A stretch of DNA of 57,046 nt from JBEHWX01 sp048498995. Lineage in GTDB: Bacteria; Bacteroidota; Ignavibacteria; OLB7. The first letter of the stretch is position 1. Each line of letters starts with the position of its first letter. The position numbers and the translations under genes are program-made. A model generated the notes under the pieces. It worked only from the letters and a program-made list of their open reading frames with translations, did no database searches and was not told the DNA's origin. This document shows, piece after piece, positions 36,305 through 52,609 of this stretch. The stretch is from NCBI GenBank assembly GCA_048498995.1, contig JBEHWX010000033.1, forward strand, positions 1 to 57,046. Direction: 5' to 3'.

Positions 36305-38428
36305 ATGATTCTCGACGGCATCCGACGGCGCGTCACAGCTCGGTTTCTGTGTCACGCCGTTTTCGTTGCGACGGCACTGGCCCTGACGGCCGGCGACGCG
36401 CGCGCCCAGGCGCAGCGTCCCGAGCTGATGGACAGCACGCACGTCGACACGACCGCCGCCGCCCCCCGTCCCGCGGCCGACACCGCGCGGGTGCCGATCG
36501 CCCGCCCGATCGGCGCCCCGCTCGGCACCGTACTGCCGGGGGATGCCGATGTCGATGCCGCCATCGTCTCCAAGCGCGATCTCGTCCACTACCGTTACTT
36601 CACCCTCTTCGACGTGCTGCGCCAGAGCCTGCCGGCCTACCCGCTCTCGCAGGGAGCGCCCGGGAGCGTGCGAGCGTTCTCGTTCGCCGGCGGTCCGTCC
36701 GGGGACGTCTCCTTCAGCTACAACGGCCGGCCGCTTCCATCGGCCGATGCCCAGGGGTACGATCCGGAGCTCTATCCGACGGAGTTCATGGAGCGGGCCG
36801 AGATCCTCACCGGCGCGCGCGCCGTGGTGCATGGGGCGGGGGAGTCCACGGTGGCGGTCAACCTCGTGCAGCCGCGGTTCGCCGTCGACGGCAGCTACGT
36901 CCGGCTCTGGTACATCCAGGGGCCGTACAACACCACCGGCGCGGATATTCTCTTCGACCGGAACATCGGTCGGACCGGAAATCTCTCCCTCGGCTTCCGG
37001 AGGATTCCGAGCGATGGGGAGATGCCGAACCAGAAGATCTCCAACACCGCCATCCACGGCGCGCTCACCTGGAACCCGTCGAACGATCTCTCCCTCTCGC
37101 TCACCGAGATCTACGGCTCCGGCACGCGCGGCCTCAACGGCGGCCTGACCCCGACCAGCTCCCTGACCCGGAGCCTGATGGAGGTCTACGACACGAGGCT
37201 CGGCGAGCACGAGCTCCGGCACGACGTGACCCTTTCGGCGCGGTGGCTCCCCGGCGTCCGTCGCGACGCGCGGACCTCGCCGCGGCCCGCGTTGGAAGGA
37301 GGGAAGGGGGATTCCACGCGCTCCGACTCCGCGAGCCTGAACGTGCCGCTCGATCCCGCGCGTCGTGACTCGGCCGGCCGGCGAGCTCCCGGGCCGAGCG
37401 TGGATCTGGGAGATACCGTCACCCGTTTCGACGCGGATCTCTACTACACGCACGCGGAGCGGAGCCTGGTCTACGGCGAGACCCTCGCGGTGATCGACGG
37501 CGCCGAGCGGAGCGCGCTGCTCGATCAGTTCGGCGGGCGCGTGGCGATGATCCTTCCGCTGCCGTTCGCCACGTTCGAGGCGAGCGCGCGGGGAGAGCTC
37601 ACCAATGGCGCCTTCGGCCTGGAGGCGGGGGGGATGCTCGATCTTCACACCGGGACGACCTCGGACGGACGGAGCCTCGTCTCGCTCCGTCCGGCGGTGA
37701 AACTGCTCAGCGACGGCACGGCGACCTCGGTGATCGCGCTCGGCGAGGGGGCCTTCTCCCTCGGCCCGCTGGTCGGCCTTCGCGCCTCGATTCGCCAGAC
37801 GATCCGGGTGACCGAGCCGCAGGCGGACTGCGTGGCGCCGCCGCTGGACGCGACGCACTACTTCCGGCAGGACCGGACGGCATTCCTCGCCGAAGTGGGG
37901 GCGGAGCTCGGCCTCGATTCGTTCCGCGTCTCCGCGCTCGGATTCCTTCGCAGGACCACGCCGACGCTCTGCAGCCCGTTTCCCGAGACCACGTTCACCG
38001 GCGCCGATCTGCGGCTTCAGGTCCCGTATCGCTTCCTGACGTTGAAGCTTCGCGGCCTGGTGAGCCTGCCGCCGGAGGGGGATCTCCGTTTCCCGAAGAT
38101 CCTCGCCGATGGGGATCTCTACGCCGATCTCACCCTCTTCCGCGGCAATCTCAATCTCCGCGTCGGCACCACGGTCGAATTCCAGTCTTCCTTTGCCGGC
38201 GCCGAGTACGATGCGCAGAGCGACGACTTCATCTATCCCTCCGATCCCGTCCGCCTCACCACCTCCGGGCGTCCGTACTGGAGCGCGTACGCGGTGGCCC
38301 GGATCGGCTCGGCGTATCTGCGCGCCGAGATGCGGAACATCCTCGACGTCGAGTACTGGACCCTCTATCGCTATCCGGCGTGGTCCCGCGCGCTCTACCT
38401 GAGCGCCACCTGGTCGCTGTTCGACTGA
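36305..38428 (+). CDS. TonB-dependent-receptor-like outer-membrane protein
   Basis: A 707-residue protein with a signal peptide (residues 1 to about 34, ending GDARAQA). A Thr/Ala/Pro-rich stretch is followed by a plug-like domain at about 75-200 (HYRYFTLFDVLRQSLPAYPL, VSFSYNGRPLPSAD, AEILTGARAVVHGAGESTVA). The remainder is rich in alternating hydrophobic strands typical of a 22-strand beta-barrel, and it ends in an aromatic strand, SRALYLSATWSLFD. This architecture imports large ligands such as siderophores, cobalamin or glycans using TonB energy. No classical TonB box is evident, so TonB dependence is unproven. No SusD-like partner follows. The frame opens upstream at 36251, but 36305 places the signal peptide correctly. 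Confidence 0.78.
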   Translation: MILDGIRRRVTARFLCHAVFVATALALTAGDARAQAQRPELMDSTHVDTTAAAPRPAADTARVPIARPIGAPLGTVLPGDADVDAAIVSKRDLVHYRYFTLFDVLRQSLPAYPLSQGAPGSVRAFSFAGGPSGDVSFSYNGRPLPSADAQGYDPELYPTEFMERAEILTGARAVVHGAGESTVAVNLVQPRFAVDGSYVRLWYIQGPYNTTGADILFDRNIGRTGNLSLGFRRIPSDGEMPNQKISNTAIHGALTWNPSNDLSLSLTEIYGSGTRGLNGGLTPTSSLTRSLMEVYDTRLGEHELRHDVTLSARWLPGVRRDARTSPRPALEGGKGDSTRSDSASLNVPLDPARRDSAGRRAPGPSVDLGDTVTRFDADLYYTHAERSLVYGETLAVIDGAERSALLDQFGGRVAMILPLPFATFEASARGELTNGAFGLEAGGMLDLHTGTTSDGRSLVSLRPAVKLLSDGTATSVIALGEGAFSLGPLVGLRASIRQTIRVTEPQADCVAPPLDATHYFRQDRTAFLAEVGAELGLDSFRVSALGFLRRTTPTLCSPFPETTFTGADLRLQVPYRFLTLKLRGLVSLPPEGDLRFPKILADGDLYADLTLFRGNLNLRVGTTVEFQSSFAGAEYDAQSDDFIYPSDPVRLTTSGRPYWSAYAVARIGSAYLRAEMRNILDVEYWTLYRYPAWSRALYLSATWSLFD

Positions 38429-38765
38429 CCACATCCATCGCCATCCGACATACTCCTTCCGCCTGAAATCGCGGTACGATGTTTGCGCGCTCTCGCGTGC
38501 GCGACCTGTCTGAGTCGCTCGGAGCCATGCTTCACTCGATCGTCGACGATGACGGTTCGAACAGCCGAGCGGGGGCGGGGCGGCAGGCGCGAAGGGCGAT
38601 ATCCGACGAATTTCGGCCAATTTCCACAGCATAGACGTATCGAATTCCTGGTCCTGGTGCGACCGAGCGACGACTCGGAGATCGACGGCGGGCTATCCGA
38701 GCCGGTGTCCGCCACGTCCGAGAGCGTGGCGCGGAGGATTGCGGGTGGGTATGCGACAGTTCTGA
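38429..38765. other. Intergenic region before the signalling cluster
   Basis: About 340 bases. A rightward frame from 38483 runs on into the next gene in another frame, has no family character and ends in Arg/Gly-rich text. I see no clear promoter of the -33/-7 type and no terminator. Confidence 0.45.
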
Positions 38766-41342
38766 ATGAAACCGGGTTCAGTTTTGAAATCCGACGGGCG
38801 GCATCCCTCCTGGATCCCATACTTCGTGCTCGCGGTGGCCACGCTGCTGACGGTCATCGTCACGATCTACGTCGATCAGTCAGCGGCCGCCAAGGACAGA
38901 CTCCGCTTCCTGAACGCGGTCGAGCAGGCGCAGTCCGGCATCGGCAACCGGCTCGAGACCTACGTGGCGATGCTCCGGGCCACCAGCGCGTTGTTCGCGG
39001 CCGATGGGGAAGTGAGCCGGGCCAGGTTCCATGACTTCGTCAGCCAGCTCGAGCTCTCCGAGCGCTACCCCGGCCTGCAGGGGATCGGCTACACGACGCG
39101 GGTGGCGCCATCGGCGCTCGATTCGCTCCAGCTCGCGATCCGCGCCTCGGGACTCCCGGAGTTCTCGATCCGCCCGCGGACTCCCCGAAGCGACTATTTC
39201 TCGATCGTCTACATCGAGCCGCTCAACCGGCGGAATCGCGCCGCGCTCGGCTACGACATGTTCTCTGACAGCACGCGACGCCACGCCATGGAGCTCGCCC
39301 GCGACTCCGGGGCCCCGGTGGCCTCCGGCAAGGTCCAGCTGGTGCAGGAGATCGAGCGGCGGAAGCAGGCCGGCTTCCTGATCTACGTCCCGGTCTATCG
39401 CGGTGGGAGCGTTCCGGAGAAGGTGGCCGAGCGCCGGCGCCAGCTCCTCGGTTTCGTCTACAGCCCGTTCCGATGCGGCGATCTGCTGCGGGGCGTCTTC
39501 GCGGCCGAGAGCCGCCCGAGGCTCCACTTCGCGATCTACGACGGCGAACGGATCGACCCGGCGGCGCTCCTGTTTCGGACCACCGAGCATGTCGACACCG
39601 CGGCCGATCATCTCGGCTCCACGGCCCGTCTGGTGGTGGCCGGCCGTCCCTGGACCATCGTCTACATGCCGAGCTCCGGATTCGACATCGCCTCCGGACG
39701 GGGATTTGCCCCCTACGTCTTCGTGGCCGGGCTGATGGTGAGCTTCCTCCTCTTCTACGTGACGCGCGCCGAGGTGCTGGCCCGCGCCGAAACCGAGCGC
39801 CGCGCCTCGGCTCTCAGGGCATCGCGGGCCGCGCTCGAGATCTCCGAGCTCAGATTCCGGACGATGATCGAGCAGTCCCCGATCGCGATCCAGCTCTTTT
39901 CGCTCGAAGGTGCGTGCGTTCACGCCAACGACGCGTGGGAGGTCCTCTGGGGCGCCGAGCGCTCCGCCCTCGTCGGGTACAACATCCTGACCGATCCGCA
40001 GCTCGAGGGGCTGCGACCCGAGATCCACAGGGCCTTCTCGGGAGAAAACGTGATGGTTCCCCCGTTTCTCTACGATCCGCGGGAAAGCGGCAAGCCGGGG
40101 CGCCGGCGGTGGATCAGGCTCTACTTCTACCCGCTCCGCGATTCGAACGGTCGCCCCACCGAGATCGCGCTGAAGATCGAGGATGTCACCGAGCGGATCG
40201 AGGCCGAGCGGGAGCTGAAGCTGGCCAAGGAGTCGGCCGAGGCGGCCAGCCGCGCCAAGGACCGGTTCCTCGCGGTTCTGAGCCACGAGCTCCGGACCCC
40301 TCTGACCCCGGTGCTCAGCGCCATGCAGATGCTGCGCGAGGAGCTCGACCCGGAATCGCGCGAGGTGATCGTCGATATCATCCGCAGGAACGTCGAGCTG
40401 GAGGCGCGGCTGATCGACGACCTGCTGGATCTGACCAGAATCGCCAACGGGAAGCTGCAGATCGAGCCGGAGCCGGTCGATCTGCACGAGCTGATCCGCG
40501 ACACCGTCGAGATGAGTCGTGACGCGATAGATCGGAAGCGGATCAGGATCTCGCTCGAGCTTCAGGCCGCCGGGCACATGGTCCTCGGAGATCCGGCCAG
40601 ACTCCGGCAGGTTCTCTGGAACCTCATCAGCAACGCGGCCAAGTTCACCCCCGAGCAGGGGAGCATCATCGTGAGGACCGAGGATGCCGGCCGCCGGGCC
40701 CGCATCCGGGTGACCGACACCGGCATCGGGATCGAGCCGGGGGTGCTGCCGAGAATCTTCAACGCGTTCGAGCAGGGGGAGCAGACGATCACGCGGCGCT
40801 TCGGCGGGCTCGGCCTCGGGCTGGCCATCAGCAAGATGCTCGTCGATCTGCACCACGGCACCATCTCCGTCGCCAGCGACGGACCCGGAACGGGAGCCAC
40901 CTTCACCGTCGAGCTGATGAAGCTCGTCGGAGCTCCCGAAGCCCCCCGGGCCGAGCCGGAGGCCATCGCGGCCGGGGCATCGGGATCGGGACTCCGGATA
41001 CTCCTGGTCGACGATCATCAGGATACCAGCCGGGTGATGAGCATGCTCCTGGAACAGAAGGGCTACTCGGTGATCACCGCCGGCAGCATCGGGGAGGCGC
41101 TCCAGGTGGCCGCCTCCCAGCAGTTCGACCTCCTGATCAGCGATATCGGTCTGCCCGACGGCAGCGGCACCGAGCTGATGCGGAGGCTTTCGTCCGAACG
41201 CCCCGTCAAGGGGATCGCCATGAGCGGGTTCGGGATGGAGGATGACATCAGAAGAAGTCTCGACGCCGGGTTCCAACGGCATCTGATCAAGCCGGTCGAC
41301 TTCCGCCAGCTTCACGCGGCGGTGACGCAGTTGACCTCCTGA
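38766..41342 (+). CDS. CHASE-PAS hybrid sensor histidine kinase with C-terminal receiver
   Basis: An 858-residue membrane hybrid kinase. A first helix (about 17-37) and a second near 314-336 bracket a periplasmic CHASE domain (RFHDFVSQLELSERYPGLQG, then GIGYTTRV, YIEPLNRRNRAALGYDMFSD and AGFLIYVPVYRGG). A PAS domain follows (about 355-480). HisKA contains SHELRTPLTPVL with the phospho-histidine at about 507. The HATPase shows NLISNAAKFTP and RFGGLGLGLAISKM. The receiver (about 745-858) has its phospho-aspartate at about 793 in ISDIGLPDGSG and the lysine in LIKPVDF. CHASE domains sense small extracellular molecules; the ligand is unknown. The kinase-receiver end closely matches that of the kinase at 48817. 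Start ATG 38766 has no clear ribosome-binding site. Confidence 0.92.
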   Translation: MKPGSVLKSDGRHPSWIPYFVLAVATLLTVIVTIYVDQSAAAKDRLRFLNAVEQAQSGIGNRLETYVAMLRATSALFAADGEVSRARFHDFVSQLELSERYPGLQGIGYTTRVAPSALDSLQLAIRASGLPEFSIRPRTPRSDYFSIVYIEPLNRRNRAALGYDMFSDSTRRHAMELARDSGAPVASGKVQLVQEIERRKQAGFLIYVPVYRGGSVPEKVAERRRQLLGFVYSPFRCGDLLRGVFAAESRPRLHFAIYDGERIDPAALLFRTTEHVDTAADHLGSTARLVVAGRPWTIVYMPSSGFDIASGRGFAPYVFVAGLMVSFLLFYVTRAEVLARAETERRASALRASRAALEISELRFRTMIEQSPIAIQLFSLEGACVHANDAWEVLWGAERSALVGYNILTDPQLEGLRPEIHRAFSGENVMVPPFLYDPRESGKPGRRRWIRLYFYPLRDSNGRPTEIALKIEDVTERIEAERELKLAKESAEAASRAKDRFLAVLSHELRTPLTPVLSAMQMLREELDPESREVIVDIIRRNVELEARLIDDLLDLTRIANGKLQIEPEPVDLHELIRDTVEMSRDAIDRKRIRISLELQAAGHMVLGDPARLRQVLWNLISNAAKFTPEQGSIIVRTEDAGRRARIRVTDTGIGIEPGVLPRIFNAFEQGEQTITRRFGGLGLGLAISKMLVDLHHGTISVASDGPGTGATFTVELMKLVGAPEAPRAEPEAIAAGASGSGLRILLVDDHQDTSRVMSMLLEQKGYSVITAGSIGEALQVAASQQFDLLISDIGLPDGSGTELMRRLSSERPVKGIAMSGFGMEDDIRRSLDAGFQRHLIKPVDFRQLHAAVTQLTS

Positions 41343-41462
41343 TCCGATCGCAGCCTTCCCCGGCGATCACCGCGCCGGCCGTCGCCGACGGCCCCGGCGC
41401 CCCTGGAATGTTTCGTCATGAGTAAACAGCGGCAACGCAGGAATCATACAAAGGAGCAGGCG

Positions 41463-47978
<6,516 letters not shown>

Positions 47979-47983
47979 TTCGA

Positions 47984-48820
47984 ATGCGATCGACACCCAA
48001 CGTCAATCAACTGGAGCTGCTGGAGATCCAGCTCCTGCTCGAGGGGGTCTACCGTCAATACGGATTCGACTTCCGGGAGTATGCTCTCACATCGCTCCGA
48101 CGCAGGATCCGGGAGATCATGAAGAACGAGGGGGCCGGGACCATCACCGGCCTCCTCGATCGTGTCCTGCACGACGAGGCGTGCTGGCAGCGATTCCTTC
48201 TCGGCATCTCGGTCAACGTCACGGCCATGTTCCGGAACGCGGAGTTCTTCCGGCTCCTCCGGACGATCGTCGTGCCGGCGATCAAGGAACAGGAATTCGT
48301 CCGCATATGGCATGCGGGTTGCGCCACGGGGGAGGAAGTGTATTCCCTGGCGATCGTGCTCCAGGAGGAGGATCTATACGATCGATGCCGGATCTACGCG
48401 ACCGACATGAACGAGGCGGTTCTCCGCACCGGACGCAGCGGCATCTACTCTCTCGACGAGCTCGAAGGGGCCGAGGAAGCATACCGCACCTCCGGCGGGC
48501 GAGGCTCCCTGTCGGACTACTACACGGCCCGATACGAGCACGCCATCATGGGGGCCTCTCTCAGAAAGAACATCCTCTTCGCGCAGCACAATCTGGTGAC
48601 CGATGGCGGATTCAACGAATTCCATCTCATTCTCTGTCGGAACGTGCTTATCTACTTCAGTAAACCTCTGCAGGACCGCGTGCACAGGCTCCTGTACTCG
48701 AGCCTCGCGTCGCACGGCTTTCTCGGCCTCGGCCAGCGGGAAACGCTCCGATATACTCCGCATGACGGCGACTTCGAGCCGGTGGCCCGAACATCATTTC
48801 TCTACAGGCGAACCTCATGA
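47984..48820 (+). CDS. cheR: CheR-type protein-glutamate O-methyltransferase
   Basis: A 278-residue CheR-family methyltransferase. The N-terminal helical domain (residues 1 to ~85) has YRQYGFDFREYALTSLRRRI. The SAM-binding domain has IWHAGCATGEEVYSLAIVL near residue 110, IYATDMNEAVLRTGRSGIYS and the signature FHLILCRNVLIYFSKPLQ. Such enzymes methylate glutamates on chemoreceptors, but CheR-like proteins also occur with hybrid kinases outside chemotaxis. It lies 5 bases after the giant kinase and overlaps the next kinase by ATGA, so all three are co-translated. No chemoreceptor, CheA or CheB gene is in the window, which makes its substrate an open question. Confidence 0.93.
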   Translation: MRSTPNVNQLELLEIQLLLEGVYRQYGFDFREYALTSLRRRIREIMKNEGAGTITGLLDRVLHDEACWQRFLLGISVNVTAMFRNAEFFRLLRTIVVPAIKEQEFVRIWHAGCATGEEVYSLAIVLQEEDLYDRCRIYATDMNEAVLRTGRSGIYSLDELEGAEEAYRTSGGRGSLSDYYTARYEHAIMGASLRKNILFAQHNLVTDGGFNEFHLILCRNVLIYFSKPLQDRVHRLLYSSLASHGFLGLGQRETLRYTPHDGDFEPVARTSFLYRRTS

Positions 48821-51633
48821 GCGCGGAATCGATCGATACGGTACGGTCCGAGCTGGCGGAGGCTCATCAGGACACACTCCCGGCCGAGGAAGGGGAGGAG
48901 CTCGGCGAGTCGGGTGATATCGAACATCATGGCGCGGATATCGCCGGGACAGATCCCCAGGCCGATCCCGACGCGGATCCCGACGCGGGTCCCGGCGCGG
49001 ATCCCGATGCCGATCCCGACGTGGATCCCGACGCGGATCCCGATGCGCGGAGCTCAACAATCGAACATTCAAGTCTTCATTTCGACGCCGAGACAAGCAG
49101 GATGGAAGCACCCTCGCAGCGAGAGGACGTTGGAACACGTGCCGAGGAGAAGGTCAATATCCTGATGGTCGATGATTATCCGGAGAACCTGATGGCGCTC
49201 CAGGCGATCCTCGACGATCTCGGGCAGAACCTCGTCAAGGCCACCTCCGGCCGCGAGGCGCTCCGGAAGCTGCTCGATACCGAGTTCGCCGTCATCCTCC
49301 TGGACGTGCAGATGCCGGGGATGGACGGCTTCGAGACCGCCTCGATGATCCGCGAGCGCGCCAAGCTCCAGCACACGCCGATCATCTTCCTGACGGCGAT
49401 GGACAAGAGCGAGACGAACGTCTTCCGCGGCTACTCCGTCGGCGCCGTCGACTACATCTTCAAGCCGTTCGAGCCGGAAGTCCTCAAGGCGAAGGTCTCC
49501 GTCTTCATCGAGCTCTTCCGGAAGACCGCGGAGGTGAAGCGCCAGGCCGAGCTGCTCCGCCAGGCCAACCGCGAGCTCGGCAAGACCAACAAGCTGATGT
49601 CCGGGCTCTACTCCGAGCTCGAGCACAAGAACGAGGAGCTGCACACCGAGCGCGATTTCATCGCCACCGTGCTGCAGACGGCCGGAAGCTTCGTGCTGGT
49701 GATGGACGGGCAGGGGCGCATCCAGCGCTTCAACCGCGCCTGCGAACAGATCACCGGCTATACGTTCGAGGAAGTCAGGGGGCGCTACGTCTGGGAGATC
49801 CTGGCCCCGCCGGAGCAGGTCGAGGAGCTCAAGGAGCGGGTCCGCACCGGCAATTATCCGGTCGAGCCCGAGGGAGTCTGGCGCTCCAAGAGCGGACAGC
49901 TCCGGCACGTCGCCTGGACCAACTCGGCGATCTACGACGCGGAGGGACGCGTCGGCTACTACATCTCGACCGGCATCGACATCACCGATCGCATCAGGGC
50001 CGAGGCGGAGGTTCGACGCCTGAACGAGGATCTCGAGCGCCGGGTCATCGAGCGGACCGCGCAGCTTCAACGCGCCAACGAGGAGCTCGAGGGGGAGATC
50101 GCCGAGCGCCGCCGCGCCGAGGATGCGCTCCGTCAGAGCGAGGCCCGGTTCCGCCGTCTGTTCGAGTCGAACATGATCGGCATCTTCTTCTCCGATCTCG
50201 ACGGCACCATCATCGACGCCAACGACGCGTTCCTGACCATCGTCGGGTTCGACCGCGCCGATCTGGTGGCCGAGAGCCTTCGGATGAACCAGCTCACCCC
50301 CGCCGAATACGTCGAGTCCGACGCATCCAGAATCGCCGAGCTCCGTGATCGGCGCGTCTGCTCCGCCTACGAGAAGGAGCTGGTGCGCAAGGATGGCGTC
50401 CGCGTGCCGATCCTGATCGGCATGGCGCTGCTGGAAGGGTCGGAGCATATCACCGTGGCGTTCGTGATCGACCTCACCGAGAGCAAGCGGGCACAGCTCG
50501 AGCTGCAGGAGGCCAAGGATGTGGCCGAGGCGGCCAACCGCGCCAAGGATCAGTTCCTGGCCGTGCTCAGCCACGAGCTTCGCACGCCGCTCAACCCGGT
50601 GCTTGCCGCCGCCGCCGCCCTTTCGGAGGAGACCGGCCTTTCCGAGGAGGTCCGTCCGTTCGTGGACATCATCCGGCGCAACTGCGAGCTGGAGGCACGG
50701 CTGATCGACGACCTGCTCGATCTCACCCGCATCACCAACGGCAAGCTCCAGCTCAACCTGGAGAACGTCGACGTGCACACGCTGGTGAAGAACGCGCTCG
50801 AGATCTGCCATGCCGATATCCAGGCCAAATCGCTCGACGTGGTGCTCGAGCTCGGCGCCGAGCGGATCCTCGTCTGCGGCGATTCCGCGCGCCTGCATCA
50901 GGTGTTCTGGAACCTGATCAAGAACGCGGTCAAATTCACGCCGGATGGCGGATGGATCAAGCTCCGCACCGCCAACGACAAATCGCGCATCCGCATCGAC
51001 GTGATCGACAGCGGCATCGGCATCGAGCCGAGCGTGCTGCCGAGGATCTTCGACGCGTTCGAGCAGGGGGAGCAGACGATCACGCGCCGCTTCGGCGGGC
51101 TCGGCCTCGGACTGGCCATCAGCAAGATGCTCGTCGATCTGCACGGCGGCGGGCTCTGCGCCGCCAGCGAGGGGAAGGATCGCGGCGCGACCTTCACCGT
51201 CGAGCTGGAGACGGTCGGCGCCGGCCGCCAGATCTCCAGCGACGAGACCGACAACGGCCTGGCCGCGCAGTCGCACGGCACCGCCCGGATTCTCCTAGTC
51301 GACGACCACGCCGACACCAGCCGCGTGATGAAGATCATGCTCGAGCAGAAGGGCTATCAGGTGGTGACCGCCGACAGCGTCCGCACGGCGCTGGCGCGCG
51401 CGGTCGATTCGGAGTTCGACCTGCTGATCAGCGACATCGGTCTGCCGGACGGCAGCGGGCTGGAGCTGATCCAGGAGATCAATAAGATCCGCCCGATCCC
51501 GGGCATCGCGCTCAGCGGCTTCGGCATGGAGGAGGATATCCAGAAGAGCCGGGATGCCGGCTTCCAGACGCATCTGACCAAGCCGATCAACTTCAAACAG
51601 CTTCACGAGGCAATCCAGCGCTCGGTCTCCTGA
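48817..51633 (+). CDS. REC-PAS-PAS hybrid histidine kinase with C-terminal receiver
   Basis: A 938-residue soluble hybrid kinase. Residues ~46-77 are a Asp-Pro-Asp-Ala repeat linker. An N-terminal receiver (about 113-235) has aspartate ~163 in VILLDVQMPGMDG. A coiled coil and two PAS domains follow (near 285-395 and 440-560; HMMs needed for exact limits). HisKA has His ~586 (LSHELRTPLNPVL), the HATPase shows RFGGLGLGLAISKM, and the C-terminal receiver has aspartate ~873 in ISDIGLPDGSG and lysine in LTKPINF. The last ~400 residues closely parallel the kinase at 38766, so they are paralogues. The N-terminal receiver lets another kinase, such as the giant one, control its activity. The ATG overlaps the cheR stop. 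Confidence 0.93.
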   Translation: MSAESIDTVRSELAEAHQDTLPAEEGEELGESGDIEHHGADIAGTDPQADPDADPDAGPGADPDADPDVDPDADPDARSSTIEHSSLHFDAETSRMEAPSQREDVGTRAEEKVNILMVDDYPENLMALQAILDDLGQNLVKATSGREALRKLLDTEFAVILLDVQMPGMDGFETASMIRERAKLQHTPIIFLTAMDKSETNVFRGYSVGAVDYIFKPFEPEVLKAKVSVFIELFRKTAEVKRQAELLRQANRELGKTNKLMSGLYSELEHKNEELHTERDFIATVLQTAGSFVLVMDGQGRIQRFNRACEQITGYTFEEVRGRYVWEILAPPEQVEELKERVRTGNYPVEPEGVWRSKSGQLRHVAWTNSAIYDAEGRVGYYISTGIDITDRIRAEAEVRRLNEDLERRVIERTAQLQRANEELEGEIAERRRAEDALRQSEARFRRLFESNMIGIFFSDLDGTIIDANDAFLTIVGFDRADLVAESLRMNQLTPAEYVESDASRIAELRDRRVCSAYEKELVRKDGVRVPILIGMALLEGSEHITVAFVIDLTESKRAQLELQEAKDVAEAANRAKDQFLAVLSHELRTPLNPVLAAAAALSEETGLSEEVRPFVDIIRRNCELEARLIDDLLDLTRITNGKLQLNLENVDVHTLVKNALEICHADIQAKSLDVVLELGAERILVCGDSARLHQVFWNLIKNAVKFTPDGGWIKLRTANDKSRIRIDVIDSGIGIEPSVLPRIFDAFEQGEQTITRRFGGLGLGLAISKMLVDLHGGGLCAASEGKDRGATFTVELETVGAGRQISSDETDNGLAAQSHGTARILLVDDHADTSRVMKIMLEQKGYQVVTADSVRTALARAVDSEFDLLISDIGLPDGSGLELIQEINKIRPIPGIALSGFGMEEDIQKSRDAGFQTHLTKPINFKQLHEAIQRSVS
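48952..49047 (+). repeat. 12-bp coding repeat (Asp-Pro-Asp-Ala), 8 copies
   Basis: Eight in-frame units close to GATCCCGACGCG encode a DPDA-type linker near the N-terminus of the hybrid kinase, before its first receiver domain. Confidence 0.9.
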
Positions 51634-51675
51634 GCGGCCGGCCGGTTCCAGGTCGTGCCGGCCGCTCCGTCGCCT

Positions 51676-51707
51676 GCTTCGAGGGATACACTCGTTTCTC
51701 TCGAAGC
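51676..51707 (+). terminator. Candidate terminator of the signalling cluster
   Basis: GCTTCGAG pairs with CTCGAAGC, followed by GCGTCGTTTAT. A second GC-rich inverted repeat, GAGCGGCCGG/CCGGCCGCTC (51632-51667), overlaps the kinase stop. Confidence 0.55.
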
Positions 51708-51731
51708 GCGTCGTTTATAGAGCAATATTTG

Positions 51732-51762
51732 TTGCGACGAATAATGAGTAGTCGTATATTTG
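51732..51762 (+). promoter_or_regulatory. Bacteroidota-type promoter of the pirin gene
   Basis: TTG (51732-51734), 20 bases, TATATTTG (51755-51762), an exact TAnnTTTG box. Transcription would start about 65 bases before ATG 51836, which has its own GGAG. Confidence 0.65.
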
Positions 51763-51835
51763 CATCGTATCAGGTCGGGCGGGGAATCGGGAGCGGGGAA
51801 TCGACCGGATCAACGGCAATCGACAGGAGAAGAAC

Positions 51836-52534
51836 ATGCTTACGCTCAGGCCTTCCGATCAGCGGGGACATTTCAATCACGGGTGGCTCGACACCTATCA
51901 CACCTTTTCGTTCGCCGATTACTACGATCCGAGGAACATGGGCTTCCGGACGCTCCGCGTGATCAACGACGACCGCGTGGCTCCCGGCCGTGGCTTCGGA
52001 ACCCATCCGCACCGCGACATGGAGATCATCACCTACGTGCTGGAGGGGGCGCTCGAGCATCGCGACAGCATGGGGAACGGCTCGGTGATCCGTCCCGGCG
52101 ACGTGCAGCGGATGAGCGCCGGCACCGGCGTGACCCACAGCGAATACAACCCGTCGGCGACCGAGCCGGTGCACCTGCTCCAGATCTGGCTCCATCCGAA
52201 GCGCGCCGGCATCCCCCCGAGCTACGAGCAGAAGCACTTCTCGCTGGAGGAGCGTCGCGGCGGCTTTCGCGTCATCGCCTCGCCGGACGGCGAGCGCGGA
52301 TCGGTGACGATCAACCAGGACGCGAAGCTGATGGCCGCCGTGCTGGAGGAGGGGGAGACGGTCACCCACGAGTTCGCCGAGGGGCGCTCCGGCTGGCTGC
52401 ACGTGGCCTCCGGGTCGGTGAAGCTCGGCATGCAGGTGCTCCGCGCCGGCGACGGCGTGGCGATCGAGGATGAGAAGAGCCTGGACGTCGTGGGTGCCGA
52501 GCGGGCAGAAGTGCTGCTGTTCGATCTTGCCTGA
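51836..52534 (+). CDS. Pirin family bicupin protein
   Basis: A 232-residue pirin-type bicupin. The N-terminal cupin keeps all four metal ligands at the family positions: His57 and His59 in GTHPHRDMEI, His101 and Glu103 in GVTHSEYN. It is therefore probably iron-binding. Bacterial pirins of this kind (YhhW type) can act as quercetin 2,3-dioxygenases in vitro, and others modulate metabolic enzymes; the true role here is unknown. The region NMGFRTLRVINDDRVAPGRG is also typical. GGAG sits 6 bases before the ATG. An FMN reductase gene follows 75 bases later and may share its transcript, a frequent redox pairing. Confidence 0.92.
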   Translation: MLTLRPSDQRGHFNHGWLDTYHTFSFADYYDPRNMGFRTLRVINDDRVAPGRGFGTHPHRDMEIITYVLEGALEHRDSMGNGSVIRPGDVQRMSAGTGVTHSEYNPSATEPVHLLQIWLHPKRAGIPPSYEQKHFSLEERRGGFRVIASPDGERGSVTINQDAKLMAAVLEEGETVTHEFAEGRSGWLHVASGSVKLGMQVLRAGDGVAIEDEKSLDVVGAERAEVLLFDLA

Positions 52535-52609
52535 GGCGTTTTTTCCGGACGAGCCACGCGCGGTGCCCGCGGGTCCGCGATATCGTATGAACATGAGAAC
52601 CGAACAACC

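Noticed and set aside
38483..39034. A 183-codon plus-strand frame before and into the CHASE kinase
   Set aside because: It overlaps the kinase in another frame for most of its second half and has no family features.
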